This document shows, piece after piece, positions 18,367-27,306 of a DNA stretch of 64,000 nt. This DNA comes from Aminipila luticellarii (GTDB lineage Bacteria > Bacillota > Clostridia > Peptostreptococcales > Anaerovoracaceae). The notes beneath the pieces were generated by a model. The model did no database searches, was not told the DNA's origin, and saw only the letters and a program-made list of their open reading frames with translations. The stretch covers positions 1,674,001 to 1,738,000 of the forward strand of contig NZ_CP035281.1 in assembly GCF_004103735.1 (NCBI RefSeq), written 5' to 3'. Numbering within the stretch: the stretch's first letter is position 1; every line of letters starts with the position of its first letter. The translations under genes and the position numbers were made by a program.

Positions 18367-19509
18367 TTATTTCAACAGCTCATATACCATTTTTCGCGAA
18401 GCTCTGTCCGCTTCTAAAATTTCTTCCAACCCCAAATTATATGTCGGCACATGGGCGTTCATTATTCTTTCTATAGTATTCTGAATATCTGTAAATTTAA
18501 TCTTTTTTTCTAAAAATAGTTGAACCAGAGCCTCGTTCGCCCCATTCATCACAGCCGGATAGGTTCCGCCCTTTTCTGCTGCTTCATAAGCTATGGCTAT
18601 GGTTTTAAATACATTCGTATCCGGCCTTTCGAAGGTCAGCTCAGCTCCTGCTCCAAACAGATCCAAGGCTTCTGCATTATTTTCCATTCTGTCCGGATAC
18701 CCAAACGCATAGCTGATGGGAACCCTCATATCCGGAGCACCCAGCTGAGCTATGATGGAATGATCGATATATTCCACCATGGAATGCACCACGCTCTGAG
18801 GATGCACTGCTATTTGTATTTTGGACACCGGTACGTTGAACAGCCATTTGGCCTCTATGACCTCCAGCCCTTTATTCATCATACTAGCAGAATCTATGGT
18901 GACCTTGCTTCCCATATGCCAGTTTGGATGCCTTAAGGCCTGCTCTACCGTAACCTCTTCAAGCTGCTCCGGCGTATATCCTCTGAAAGGTCCCCCCGAA
19001 GCAGTCAGATAAATCCTTTCCAGCTGTTGGTGCTTATTTCCCTGAAGAGACTGAAAAATCGCACTGTGCTCACTGTCCACCGGCAGCATCTTCACCTGAT
19101 TTTTTTTCACCTGATCCATGATGATCTGGCCGCCTGCCACCAGCGTTTCCTTATTGGCCAGCGCAATATCTCTTCCCTTGCAGACCGCATGATATGTGGG
19201 AATCAGCCCCAGTATGCCTACCAGAGAATTCAGCAGCAGATCGTATGAAGATTCGGCAGCCGCAATAAGGCCTTCTGTCCCATATAGAACTTCCACGCCT
19301 GGATATTTCTCAGATAACTGCCGGGCATCCTTTTCCTGATGAACCACTACGATCTCCGGCTTATATTTTTCAATCTGACCGCAAAGCTTCCGAATATTTT
19401 TCGCACAGGCCAGCACGGTCACTTTCAGCTGATCGCTGTGCCCATCGATAATATCCAGTGCCTGCGCACCAATAGAGCCAGTACTTCCCAAAATTGCAAT
19501 TTTTTTCAT
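18367..19509 (-). CDS. dxr: 1-deoxy-D-xylulose 5-phosphate reductoisomerase
   Basis: Second step of the MEP isoprenoid pathway, NADPH dependent. N-terminal Rossmann motif KKIAILGSTGSIGAQAL, LANKETLVAGG (about 119-129), PVDSEHSAIFQ and TASGGPF, with SMMNKGLEVIEAKWLF; 380 residues, normal size. The start is at MKKIAIL with AGAGGAA upstream; the earlier in-frame start reads into cdsA and is unlikely. Substrate then feeds ispG and uppS encoded nearby. Confidence 0.97.
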   Translation of the reverse strand: MKKIAILGSTGSIGAQALDIIDGHSDQLKVTVLACAKNIRKLCGQIEKYKPEIVVVHQEKDARQLSEKYPGVEVLYGTEGLIAAAESSYDLLLNSLVGILGLIPTYHAVCKGRDIALANKETLVAGGQIIMDQVKKNQVKMLPVDSEHSAIFQSLQGNKHQQLERIYLTASGGPFRGYTPEQLEEVTVEQALRHPNWHMGSKVTIDSASMMNKGLEVIEAKWLFNVPVSKIQIAVHPQSVVHSMVEYIDHSIIAQLGAPDMRVPISYAFGYPDRMENNAEALDLFGAGAELTFERPDTNVFKTIAIAYEAAEKGGTYPAVMNGANEALVQLFLEKKIKFTDIQNTIERIMNAHVPTYNLGLEEILEADRASRKMVYELLK

Positions 19510-19519
19510 ATTTTTTCCT

Positions 19520-20299
19520 CTATAAAACCAACGCGATATAGTAATATACCATGGGTGCTGTGAACAATACACTGTCGAACCGATCTAATATGCCGCCATG
19601 TCCGGGTATCAAATTGCCATAGTCCTTAATGCCCATTTTTCTTTTAAAAATGGATGCGGTCAAATCTCCGAACTGCGAAACCACACCTCCCAAGATTCCC
19701 AGAATGATACAGTGCATCAAAAGCCTTGGAATCAAAAAATAACCGAATAGACCGCATAGGATCACGCTGCCCAAGATTCCTCCCACCGAGCCTTCTATGG
19801 TTTTCTTCGGGCTGATGGTCGGACATAGCTTGTGTTTTCCTAAGAAATAGCCTGTAAAATAAGCCATGATGTCTGTTCCAAAGGCGGTTAGGAAAATCAG
19901 CCACACCAAGAGGCCATACTCTCCGGTCTGCTCCACTAAAGTCACGTGAAATGAGAAAAAAACTGTATAGAAGATGCCGGTAATGGTGGCCATACCGTCT
20001 TCCAGCTTTCTTTCCTCCATTTTAAATAAATATAAAAGGCTTGCCAGAACTACTCCAAAAAACCACAGCATATACCATCTGGGTTCCGTAGTAAATAAAT
20101 TTATTCCATATAGGGCTAACGTACTGACATAAGCAATCTTATAAGCCGGTCTGATGCCCATGGCTCCAAAGCCGTTAAAGAACTCGCGGACACTCATGAT
20201 ACCTATGGCAAAACACCCGAGCATAAGCACCTTCCCGCCCCAAAATACCACGATAGCAAATGGCAGCATGAGCAGCCCCGATATGATTCTTGTTTTCAC
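19520..20299 (-). CDS. cdsA: Phosphatidate cytidylyltransferase
   Basis: Makes CDP-diacylglycerol from phosphatidate and CTP in the membrane. 259 residues, largely hydrophobic with about seven or eight membrane segments; the family signature near the C-terminus is SIFKRKMGIKDYGNLIPGHGGILDRFDS. Three bp after uppS and 10 bp before dxr. Confidence 0.96.
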   Translation of the reverse strand: MKTRIISGLLMLPFAIVVFWGGKVLMLGCFAIGIMSVREFFNGFGAMGIRPAYKIAYVSTLALYGINLFTTEPRWYMLWFFGVVLASLLYLFKMEERKLEDGMATITGIFYTVFFSFHVTLVEQTGEYGLLVWLIFLTAFGTDIMAYFTGYFLGKHKLCPTISPKKTIEGSVGGILGSVILCGLFGYFLIPRLLMHCIILGILGGVVSQFGDLTASIFKRKMGIKDYGNLIPGHGGILDRFDSVLFTAPMVYYYIALVL

Positions 20300-20302
20300 A
20301 AT

Positions 20303-21025
20303 TTACCTCCCGCCAAAGCGCCTTTGCCTGCTTTGGTATTCTTCTATACACATTTCGTACACTTCTGGTGAAAAATCTGGCCAAAGTACATCCGTATATA
20401 CAAATTCGCTGTATGCACTCTGCCAAAGCAAATAATTGGACAGTCTTTTTTCTCCGCTGGTCCGTATGACTAAATCGGGATCAGGAATATCGTTAAAAAA
20501 CTTCCCTGTATATAAATAGCGGCTGATGGTGTCCTCTGTAATGTCCTGAGGCTCCATTTCTCCCGCCTTTATTTTCTCTCCTATTAAAACAGCCGCCCTT
20601 GTTATTTCATCCCGGCTGCCATAGTTCAATGCAATATTGAACCGCAGGCCCGTATTGTTTTCCGTAGTCATTAAAGCTTTATTTAACTGTTCCACGGAGT
20701 CCATGGGTAATTTCAAATATTCTCCCAATATTTTCACTTTTACATTGTTTTTATGAAGCTCTTTCAGCTCCTTATCCACATAGATGACAATCAGCTTAAA
20801 AATACCGTTTACTTCTTCAAAGGAGCGTTTCCAGTTTTCCGTAGAGAATGCATAAACGGTGAGATATTCTATACCGAGAGCAGAGGATCTTTTTACAATC
20901 TCCTTCATTGCTTTCATGCCCGCATTATGACCGGCCATTCTGGGTACCCTATGCTTCTCAGCCCACCGGCCATTCCCATCCATCACGATAGCCACATGTT
21001 TTGGGAGTCTATCCATATCTAACAT
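20303..21025 (-). CDS. uppS: Isoprenyl (undecaprenyl) diphosphate synthase
   Basis: cis-prenyltransferase producing the C55 carrier lipid for peptidoglycan. 240 residues with HVAIVMDGNGRWAEK (catalytic Asp), GHNAGMKAMKEIV, LTVYAFSTENWKR and DPDLVIRTSGEKRLSNYLLWQ. It begins after the frr terminator and reads directly into cdsA. Confidence 0.96.
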   Translation of the reverse strand: MLDMDRLPKHVAIVMDGNGRWAEKHRVPRMAGHNAGMKAMKEIVKRSSALGIEYLTVYAFSTENWKRSFEEVNGIFKLIVIYVDKELKELHKNNVKVKILGEYLKLPMDSVEQLNKALMTTENNTGLRFNIALNYGSRDEITRAAVLIGEKIKAGEMEPQDITEDTISRYLYTGKFFNDIPDPDLVIRTSGEKRLSNYLLWQSAYSEFVYTDVLWPDFSPEVYEMCIEEYQSRQRRFGGR

Positions 21026-21043
21026 TCGATTAATCCTTTTCTT

Positions 21044-21077
21044 TAAAAACGGACATGGCTGATATCAGCCACATCCG
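21044..21077 (-). terminator. Terminator after frr
   Basis: Nearly self-complementary 28-base stem (21050-21077, two G-U pairs in the RNA) followed on the minus strand by TTTTTAAAG, 13 bp after the frr stop. It separates frr from uppS or acts as a partial terminator. Confidence 0.65.
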
Positions 21078-21090
21078 CCGCAAAATCCTA

Positions 21091-21648
21091 TTATACCTCT
21101 AAAATTTCTCTTTCCTTAGCAGCGATTACATCATCAATGTCCTTTACCGCCTTATCTGTTTTCTTCTGAATCTGATCCAGCTGTTTCTTTAAATCGTCTT
21201 CCGTTATCTCGCCTGCCTTTTCCTGCTTCTTGAGTTCTTCGTTGGCATCTCTTCTCTCATTTCGCACAGCGACCTTCGCCTCTTCCCCATATTTCTTCAC
21301 CGACTTGGAAAGCTCTTTTCTTCTTTCTTCTGTCAGCTGCGGGATCGACAGCCGTACTACTTTTCCGTCATTGGAGGGTGCCATACCCAGATTGGCATTA
21401 TTAATAGCTTTTTCGATATCCGCAATGGATTTTGGATCAAAAGGTGCAATCAATAAAGTTCTTGGCTCCGGAGCAGAGATATTTGCTAAATTCTTAAGCG
21501 GTGTTGGGCTTCCGTAATAATCCACCGCGACCTTATCCAATAAGGACGGATTTGCTCTTCCTGCTCTCACTGTGTTTAATTCTTCCTTTAACACAGAAAT
21601 CGTTTTGGTCATTTTCTGTTCAAGAATTTCCTGCACATTCATACTCAT
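21091..21648 (-). CDS. frr: Ribosome recycling factor
   Basis: Splits post-termination ribosomes with EF-G. 185 residues: [31 protein letters not shown] (about 10-40), [41 protein letters not shown] precedes the first ATG by 8 bp. Next to pyrH, as in most bacteria. Confidence 0.97.
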   Translation of the reverse strand: MSMNVQEILEQKMTKTISVLKEELNTVRAGRANPSLLDKVAVDYYGSPTPLKNLANISAPEPRTLLIAPFDPKSIADIEKAINNANLGMAPSNDGKVVRLSIPQLTEERRKELSKSVKKYGEEAKVAVRNERRDANEELKKQEKAGEITEDDLKKQLDQIQKKTDKAVKDIDDVIAAKEREILEV

Positions 21649-21680
21649 AATTTCATTCTCCTCCTACACTCTCTCAAACT

Positions 21681-22385
21681 TTACATTACAATCGTGCCTA
21701 TTTTTTCACCATTTACGGCTTTTAACATGTTTCCCTTTTCTGCCACACCAAATACATGAATTGCAATATTGTTTTCCATGCACAGGGTCGCCGCTGTAAT
21801 GTCCATAACGCCAAGCTGTTTTTCAATCACCTCTTTATGGGTCAATCGTTCATATTTCACTGCATTCGGATCTTTTTCCGGATCGGCAGAATATACGGCA
21901 TCCACGCTCTTTGCCAAAAGAATGACGTCTGCGTCGATTTCAGCAGCTCTCAGAGCAGATGTGGTATCCGTGGAAAAAAATGGGCTGCCGGTACCTGTTC
22001 CAAAAATAACGACATTGTTTTCTTCTAAATATTTAATGGCTTTTTTTCGGTTGTAAGGCTCGGCTATTTGTGTCATGGCGATAGCTGTCTGTAAAACGAC
22101 AGGCAATCCCTGCTTTTCAAAAGCGTCCTGAAGTGCCATAGCATTCATAGTCGTTGCAAGCATTCCCATATAATCGGCTGTTGCCCGGTCTATGCTCTGA
22201 CCGGTTCTGCCTCTCCAGAAGTTTCCGCCTCCTACTACAACAGCAATCTGTACGCCCAGATCATAAATTTCTTTCACTTGTGCGGCAACGCCCAGCAGCA
22301 TCTCATCCGATATACCAAATTTATCCGGTCCTGCAAGAGCCTCACCGCTTACTTTTATAAGAACTCTTTTATATTTAGGCTCCAT
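21681..22385 (-). CDS. pyrH: UMP kinase
   Basis: Phosphorylates UMP to UDP. 234 residues with [14 protein letters not shown] at the N-terminus, [11 protein letters not shown], and [20 protein letters not shown] (about 133-152). Start at MEPKYKRV with AAGGAG; the longer frame runs back through the promoter. Has its own candidate promoter although it lies in the rpsB-tsf-pyrH-frr block. Confidence 0.96.
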   Translation of the reverse strand: MEPKYKRVLIKVSGEALAGPDKFGISDEMLLGVAAQVKEIYDLGVQIAVVVGGGNFWRGRTGQSIDRATADYMGMLATTMNAMALQDAFEKQGLPVVLQTAIAMTQIAEPYNRKKAIKYLEENNVVIFGTGTGSPFFSTDTTSALRAAEIDADVILLAKSVDAVYSADPEKDPNAVKYERLTHKEVIEKQLGVMDITAATLCMENNIAIHVFGVAEKGNMLKAVNGEKIGTIVM

Positions 22386-22434
22386 ATTTTTCTCCTTGTA
22401 TAAAAATTGAGGATACCTTAACGATATCTTCAAC

Positions 22435-22463
22435 ATTATACCATAAACTATTTTATGGTTCAC
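22435..22463 (-). promoter_or_regulatory. Candidate pyrH promoter with a palindrome in the spacer
   Basis: Minus-strand TATAAT (22435-22440), 17-bp spacer, weak -35 GTGAAC (22458-22463). The spacer starts with a perfect seven-base inverted repeat, CCATAAA (22441-22447) and TTTATGG (22452-22458), which abuts the -10. It could be a repressor site or chance. Confidence 0.45.
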
Positions 22464-22486
22464 CTGTTTTAACAATTTTTTATAGG

Positions 22487-23695
22487 TCAATTCCCATAAA
22501 CTTTTTCGATATCTTCCACAATACTGCCATCTAAGCTTCCATCTTTCACAAGCTTTCTCAAAATGCTCATAGAGCGTTCATGGGAAAATCCTTCTTTATA
22601 AGGACGTTTTTCTGTTAAAGCCTGATAGATGTCTAGGCAGGCCATAAGGCGCTCATTAAAGCCCAACTCATCCGCTGTTTTTCCAAAAGGATACCCCTTC
22701 CCATTTAATTTTTCGTGGTGATGAGAGGCCCATTTTGTGATCTCTTCAAATCCCTTAATTTTTCTTAAAATTTCATAAGTATAGTAGGCGTGATTCTGAA
22801 TTTGTTTGTATTCCCTGTCTGTAAGCTTGTCCGGTTTTTCCAGAATGTCTTTATCAATAACTAATTTACCAATATCATGAACTGCTCCGGTCAAGAACAT
22901 TTCAGCCACGAGTTCTTCTTTATATCCGTAATATCTGGCCATATGGGCTGCTTTTTCCGCAATCCCCAGAGAATGATTTCTTGTAAATCGAGATTTATAA
23001 TCGATAATATTGGCAAACATTCCCGCAAAATCTATTATTTGCTCCCCGGTATACTCCCGCTCCGTATCCTTAAGACAGGATCCCAGGATACCGTCCAGGT
23101 TTTCACTTTTCAGGCAAACCAATTCCTGATAATGAATGGCTCCGTGAAAAACTTCCACACATTGATCGGAGAACAGGATTCCCTTATTTTCGTCGATAAA
23201 TTTCAGAAGCTGTTCATATTTCTGTTCATCGATCACACTTAAATCCCAGTTTGCATCAATTTGATCCGCCATGTGAATCAACTGAGCGAATAGAGGAGTC
23301 TCCTCTGCTGTTTTTCCAAAGGATCCGCTTCCGTCTGCATTTTCATGATGATATAAAATGGCATTTTCAGCTTCCGGGCAAAGGGAAATTTTTTTTATAT
23401 TCTTTTCGCCCATGATGCAGTGCACACCCAGATTCAAATGCTGCTTTTCCTTATAAATATCAATTCCCTTCCGGTATTCAGACTGTATATACTCTGTCAG
23501 TGCGTTGTCGTGCAATACGGCACAGGCCGATAAATCCATTAATTGGGATTCCGGCATTTTTAAATACCGTCCCATTAAGATACATAACCAGGCCACCCGT
23601 TTTCCATGATGAGTGGTGACCCCTATAAGTTCATGTTCTACACGATCTAACGCATAAGAAAAAGCATATAAGATATCATTAAAACTTAGCTTCAT
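22487..23695 (-). CDS. Tandem HD-GYP domain protein
   Basis: 402 residues. The C-terminal half is a full HD-GYP domain: [40 protein letters not shown] (HD) and [16 protein letters not shown] (GYP-type loop), the signature of c-di-GMP phosphodiesterases. The N-terminal half has a second, shortened HD-like module: [37 protein letters not shown]. Start chosen at MKLSFNDIL with AGGAAAGAGAG upstream. It sits between tsf and pyrH, a place normally without an extra gene; with the GGDEF-EAL protein at 1-960 it suggests c-di-GMP signalling in this organism. Confidence 0.85.
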   Translation of the reverse strand: MKLSFNDILYAFSYALDRVEHELIGVTTHHGKRVAWLCILMGRYLKMPESQLMDLSACAVLHDNALTEYIQSEYRKGIDIYKEKQHLNLGVHCIMGEKNIKKISLCPEAENAILYHHENADGSGSFGKTAEETPLFAQLIHMADQIDANWDLSVIDEQKYEQLLKFIDENKGILFSDQCVEVFHGAIHYQELVCLKSENLDGILGSCLKDTEREYTGEQIIDFAGMFANIIDYKSRFTRNHSLGIAEKAAHMARYYGYKEELVAEMFLTGAVHDIGKLVIDKDILEKPDKLTDREYKQIQNHAYYTYEILRKIKGFEEITKWASHHHEKLNGKGYPFGKTADELGFNERLMACLDIYQALTEKRPYKEGFSHERSMSILRKLVKDGSLDGSIVEDIEKVYGN

Positions 23696-23779
23696 TTGTG
23701 CTCTCTTTCCTTTCTCTTTCTGTCTTTTACTATATACCCCTTGGAAAATATTTGTAAACAAAAGGAAGCCTCACACTAT

Positions 23780-23807
23780 AAAAGGCTGCCAGAATACCTG
23801 ACAGCCC
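23780..23807 (-). terminator. Terminator after tsf
   Basis: Nine-base GC-rich stem (23784-23792 with 23799-23807) and CTTTTATAG on the minus strand, 29 bp after the tsf stop. Ends the rpsB-tsf transcript before the HD-GYP gene. Confidence 0.75.
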
Positions 23808-23835
23808 ATAGTCATTTCCCATATTTTTATTTCAA

Positions 23836-24750
23836 TTAGTTTCCCAACTGTGCTGCAACTTCTGCGGCAAAATCTTCTTCTTTCTTTTCGATGCCTTCGC
23901 CTACTTCGTATCTTACCATAGAAACCACCTTGATGGATTTGCCGATTTCCTTAGCGACTCCATCTACATATTGTTTTACTGAAAGATCTCCATTCTTTAC
24001 AAACTTCTGTTCTACCAGACAAGTTTCCTTCAGCTCTTTCTTCAATCTTCCAACGACCATCTTATCCACGATGTCTGCCGATTTGCCTTCTGCAAGAGCC
24101 TGCTGAACTAAAATATTCTTTTCATGCTCCAAATGCTCTTCACTGATCGCTGTTTCATCGACAAACTGAGGGTTCATAGAAGCGACCTGCATAGCTACGT
24201 CTTTACCGACAACCGCCACTTCTTCTGCGGAAGCTTCTGTTTCAAGACCAACCACTACGCCGATTTTACCGCCGCCGTGGCTGTATCCTACATAAACGCA
24301 TCCCGGAGCTTCCATCTTGTGGAATCTTCTTACGTTCATGTTCTCACCAATCTTTGCGATCTTGCTGTTCAAAGCGTCCTGAACCGTTCCCTCGTTTTCA
24401 TAGGAAAGTGCCATAAAGTTTTCTAAAGAATCATCTCCGGCTGTTAAAGCCATGCCAGCCAGCTTGGACACAAAATCCACGAACTCCTCATTCTTTGCAA
24501 CAAAATCTGTTTCAGAATTGACTTCGATGATAGCAGCTTTTCTGGCATCCTGTGAGAAAGCAAATTTTACAAGGCCTTCTGCGGCCACTCTGCCAGCCTT
24601 TTTAGCAGCCTTAGCAAGTCCCTTTTCTCTTAAAAGATCTACGGCTTTGTCCATATCCCCGTCAGCTTCTACTAAAACCTTTTTACAATCCATCATGCCT
24701 GCGCCTGTCATTTCACGCAGTTCTTTTACCATTTGTGCTGTTACAGCCAT
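23836..24750 (-). CDS. tsf: Elongation factor Ts
   Basis: Nucleotide exchange factor for EF-Tu. 304 residues: VKELREMTGAGMMDCKKVL at the N-terminus (UBA-like domain and TGAGMMDCK signature), then EVNSETDFVAKNEEF. Longer than some EF-Ts but within family range. Follows rpsB after 85 bp that hold a 10-bp hairpin. Confidence 0.97.
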   Translation of the reverse strand: MAVTAQMVKELREMTGAGMMDCKKVLVEADGDMDKAVDLLREKGLAKAAKKAGRVAAEGLVKFAFSQDARKAAIIEVNSETDFVAKNEEFVDFVSKLAGMALTAGDDSLENFMALSYENEGTVQDALNSKIAKIGENMNVRRFHKMEAPGCVYVGYSHGGGKIGVVVGLETEASAEEVAVVGKDVAMQVASMNPQFVDETAISEEHLEHEKNILVQQALAEGKSADIVDKMVVGRLKKELKETCLVEQKFVKNGDLSVKQYVDGVAKEIGKSIKVVSMVRYEVGEGIEKKEEDFAAEVAAQLGN

Positions 24751-24777
24751 CTATATTTCCTCCTCAAAACGGATGAC

Positions 24778-24807
24778 AGATTCGTGCGGAAAAACCTGCA
24801 CGAATCT
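24778..24807 (-). promoter_or_regulatory. Hairpin in the rpsB-tsf gap
   Basis: Perfect 10-bp inverted repeat (24778-24787 with 24798-24807, 10-base loop) between rpsB and tsf, without a U-tract. More likely an RNA stability or partial-attenuation element than a full terminator. Confidence 0.45.
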
Positions 24808-24835
24808 AATTCACAATTTATATTTATCTGTAAGC

Positions 24836-25603
24836 TTATGCTTCTTCTGCAGCGACTACTTCTTCAATAGAAGCCGGAGCTGTTTCTTCTTCTGCCGCTG
24901 TTACGCCTTCGTCAAAGCTTTCGCCCTGATTGGCTTCGATAATGGCATCTGCCATTCTTCCTGCGATCAATTTTACAGCTCTGATTGCATCATCATTTGC
25001 AGGGATAATATAGTCTACATCGTCCGGGTCACAGTTTGTATCTACGATACCGATAATAGGAATTCCAAGAATTCTTGCTTCCTTAACAGCAATTCTTTCC
25101 TTCTTCGGATCCACAATGAATAATGCCCCCGGCATTCCCTTCATTTCCTTAATGCCGCCTAAGAATTTTTCAAGCTTCTCTAATTCAAGCTTTAGCTTGC
25201 CGACTTCCTTCTTGGAAAGCTTCTCAAAAGTTCCGTCTGCTTCCATCTCCTGGATTTCATATAATCTTTTGATTCTTCCGGCTATGGTCTTATGGTTTGT
25301 AAGCATACCGCCCAGCCATCTTTCATTTACAAAATACATACCGCATCTCTTCGCTTCATCAGCGATGGCGGCCTGAGCCTGTTTCTTGGTTCCTACGAAC
25401 AGAATCGGCTTTCCGGATGCTCCGACTTCCTTCATGAATTCATAGGCTTCATCTATTTTTCTTACAGTCTTCTGAAGGTCGATGATATAAATTCCATTTC
25501 TTTCTGTAAAGATATAAGGAGCCATCTTAGGGTTCCATCTTCTTGTCTGGTGTCCGAAATGTACACCTGCTTCTAGTAATTGTTTCATTGAAATTACTGC
25601 CAT
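24836..25603 (-). CDS. rpsB: 30S ribosomal protein S2
   Basis: 255 residues with [20 protein letters not shown], the S2 signature, and [20 protein letters not shown]. Start at MAVISMKQ because AGGAGG lies just upstream. The transcript from the promoter at 25761-25789 has a leader of about 150 nt, long enough to hold an S2 autoregulatory structure, which I did not resolve. The Ala/Glu-rich C-terminal tail is normal. Confidence 0.97.
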   Translation of the reverse strand: MAVISMKQLLEAGVHFGHQTRRWNPKMAPYIFTERNGIYIIDLQKTVRKIDEAYEFMKEVGASGKPILFVGTKKQAQAAIADEAKRCGMYFVNERWLGGMLTNHKTIAGRIKRLYEIQEMEADGTFEKLSKKEVGKLKLELEKLEKFLGGIKEMKGMPGALFIVDPKKERIAVKEARILGIPIIGIVDTNCDPDDVDYIIPANDDAIRAVKLIAGRMADAIIEANQGESFDEGVTAAEEETAPASIEEVVAAEEA

Positions 25604-25760
25604 ATTTTTTTCCTCCTTGGTTTTTCTTCCACCGCGATTTCCCTTTGAAAACGACCATGACGGCACCTGCTTCCAAGTCATCCGGTGTGCAAAATAATAA
25701 TGGGCATATCGGCGAGCCTGATCTTGGATAAGAGCAAACTCACACAGATAACCATCAGAC

Positions 25761-25789
25761 ATTATACTATAAATCCATAGTCTTTGCAA
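25761..25789 (-). promoter_or_regulatory. SigA-type promoter of rpsB-tsf
   Basis: TTGCAA (25784-25789) and TATAAT (25761-25766) on the minus strand with a 17-bp spacer, about 155 bp before the rpsB start. Its -35 overlaps the left arm of the long palindrome at 25786-25824. Confidence 0.8.
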
Positions 25790-25824
25790 CAAAAAACTTT
25801 AACAGTTGTAAAGTTTTTTGTTGC
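25786..25824. repeat. Perfect 16-bp inverted repeat at the rpsB promoter
   Basis: Arms 25786-25801 and 25809-25824 are exact complements with a 7-base loop. The arms are A/T rich with GC only at the outer ends. It lies 55 bp downstream of the LytTR gene stop and overlaps the -35 of rpsB, so it may be a terminator for the LytTR gene, a protein binding site, or both. Confidence 0.75.
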
Positions 25825-25878
25825 GATATATTAATTCACCGCCTGCTCTTCAAGTTAAAATATATCTTTAGTGTTTTA

Positions 25879-26211
25879 TCATTCAGATTCTGATGCGAAC
25901 TTTAAAAATGCTTTTTTTGCACCGTGAAAACTCTGTCTGCCTATTCTTATATCCTTTCCATCCGAAAAATATATGATTTGATCTCTCATTTTAATCACTT
26001 TATCCAGATTAATAACAAAGCTCTTATTACATTGATAAAACTCCTGCGGTAAGTGCTGCATATAAGTTTCAATTTTTCCGTAGGTGCCGTAAATCTCAGA
26101 ATTTAAGTGAAACAGGACCTTACGCAGATCCTGTTCGACAAAAATAATATCCTGAGGAAGTATTTTTCTGACTTCGCCCTTAAATTTTAAAATAATAAAA
26201 TCTTTTTTCAT
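25879..26211 (-). CDS. Stand-alone LytTR DNA-binding domain protein
   Basis: 110 residues consisting only of a LytTR domain: LPQDIIFVEQDLRKVLFHL (about 18-36) and YQCNKSFVINLDKVIKMRDQIIYF (about 59-82), followed by IRIGRQSFHGAKKAFLKF. There is no receiver domain. Such proteins bind direct repeats and often have a small membrane partner; none is adjacent. It lies between rpoZ and rpsB in the same direction, 79 bp after the rpoZ stop and its terminator. Confidence 0.88.
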   Translation of the reverse strand: MKKDFIILKFKGEVRKILPQDIIFVEQDLRKVLFHLNSEIYGTYGKIETYMQHLPQEFYQCNKSFVINLDKVIKMRDQIIYFSDGKDIRIGRQSFHGAKKAFLKFASESE

Positions 26212-26254
26212 GTACCCTCCTCTATCTTAATTTGAAGAGACGGTGCAATTAATC

Positions 26255-26283
26255 GTTAAAAAAAGCGAGTTAACACTCGCTTT
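26255..26283 (-). terminator. Terminator after rpoZ
   Basis: Seven-base stem AGCGAGT (26264-26270) / ACTCGCT (26275-26281) with loop TAAC, followed on the minus strand by seven T. Ends the gmk-rpoZ transcript. Confidence 0.85.
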
Positions 26284-26289
26284 CATTTG

Positions 26290-26484
26290 TTAATTATTTC
26301 TTGTATAAGTAATCAAATCCTCTGCTATTTCGTTGGCCGCTATGGATACCGGTTTTTCTGTCGGGTTCTGCGTAAGCTTCGGCTTTCCGTCAATAATATC
26401 TCTGGCTCTCTTCGCCGCTAAAATAACCAATGTATATCTGCTGTCCGCTTTCTTTCTGATTTCATTAATTGATGGATATAACAT
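26290..26484 (-). CDS. rpoZ: DNA-directed RNA polymerase omega subunit
   Basis: 64 residues with YTLVILAAKRARDI and ANEIAEDLITY, the omega pattern (VxxAAKRAR). Immediately adjacent to gmk without a gap, as in most Firmicutes. Confidence 0.93.
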   Translation of the reverse strand: MLYPSINEIRKKADSRYTLVILAAKRARDIIDGKPKLTQNPTEKPVSIAANEIAEDLITYTRNN

Positions 26485-27093
26485 TTATATCTCCTCCTCA
26501 TACATTTTTATCAACTGAAAAATACTTTCGGAAACTCTGGAATGTTCAGCCTTTACAATTGCTCTGACCCGTTCTACAGCCTCTGAAAGCTCTCCATTAA
26601 CAACACAGTAATCATATTTATCTATGTAGGAGACTTCTTTTAACGTTTCCCCTAATCGCATATTGATCGCGTCCTCTGTTTCAGAGCCTCTTCCCGTAAT
26701 TCTTTTACGAAGCTCCGCCATAGACGGCGGCAATATAAAAATAAATATACCCTTTGAATAGGCCTGCTTTATCTTCATGGCTCCCTGAATGTCGATTTCC
26801 AGAACAACGTCCTTGCCTTCGTTGAGCTTTTGCATGACCATTTCCTTCGGGGTCCCGTAATAGTTGCCATAGACCTCCGCATACTCCAGCAGTCCGTCCT
26901 CATTCATATATTCCTTAAATTCTTCTTCAGTGACGAAATAATAATTTATACCGTCTTTTTCAAACGGTCTCGGTTTTCTAGTGGTCATGGACACAGACAG
27001 TTCAATATTTGTGTCTTCCACTAACTTTTGGCATATCGTACCTTTTCCTGCTCCAGATGGCCCGGAAACAACAAATAATTGTCCTTTATCCAT
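26485..27093 (-). CDS. gmk: Guanylate kinase
   Basis: Phosphorylates GMP to GDP. 202 residues with LFVVSGPSGAGKGTICQKL (P-loop), TTRKPRPFEKDGINYYFV and ILPPSMAELRKRI. Formerly next to yicC; an IS now lies between them, but a promoter remains intact directly upstream. The DUF370/RemA gene often found between yicC and gmk is absent here. Confidence 0.96.
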   Translation of the reverse strand: MDKGQLFVVSGPSGAGKGTICQKLVEDTNIELSVSMTTRKPRPFEKDGINYYFVTEEEFKEYMNEDGLLEYAEVYGNYYGTPKEMVMQKLNEGKDVVLEIDIQGAMKIKQAYSKGIFIFILPPSMAELRKRITGRGSETEDAINMRLGETLKEVSYIDKYDYCVVNGELSEAVERVRAIVKAEHSRVSESIFQLIKMYEEEI

Positions 27094-27130
27094 TTAGCTT
27101 CCTTTCCTTATCATTTGTATTGGAATAAAT

Positions 27131-27159
27131 ATTTTACCATAAGCAGGCTATACTTTCAA
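27131..27159 (-). promoter_or_regulatory. SigA-type promoter of gmk-rpoZ
   Basis: TTGAAA (27154-27159), 17 bp, TAAAAT (27131-27136) on the minus strand, 37 bp from the gmk start. The left target duplication of IS copy 1 begins 4 bp beyond the -35. Confidence 0.8.
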
Positions 27160-27163
27160 CATA

Positions 27164-27188
27164 AATTCATGAATTATTCAATATTTTG
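27164..27188. repeat. Target-site duplication, left copy, IS copy 1 (25 bp)
   Basis: Identical to 28257-28281. Starts AATTCATG and ends ATTTTG. It contains a second copy of the last codons and stop of yicC. Confidence 0.93.
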
Positions 27189-27230
27189 TGTAGGATTACA
27201 ATACATGTGTTACATTAAGACAAAAAATAA

Positions 27231-27306
27231 ATACGGGAAACGCTAAAATTATGTTATGCTTAATTCACCACAAACCAAAACATCACAAATTGGAGGTCTC
27301 CCGTAT
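27231..27306 (+). promoter_or_regulatory. Hairpin sequestering the transposase start (IS copy 1)
   Basis: ATACGGGA (27231-27238) is exactly complementary to TCCCGTAT (27299-27306), whose last two bases are the first two of the transposase ATG. The ribosome site TGGAGG lies just before the right arm. A transcript entering from outside the element would hold both arms and could mask the start codon; one starting inside the 60-base loop would not. The same structure is in copies 2 and 3. Confidence 0.6.
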
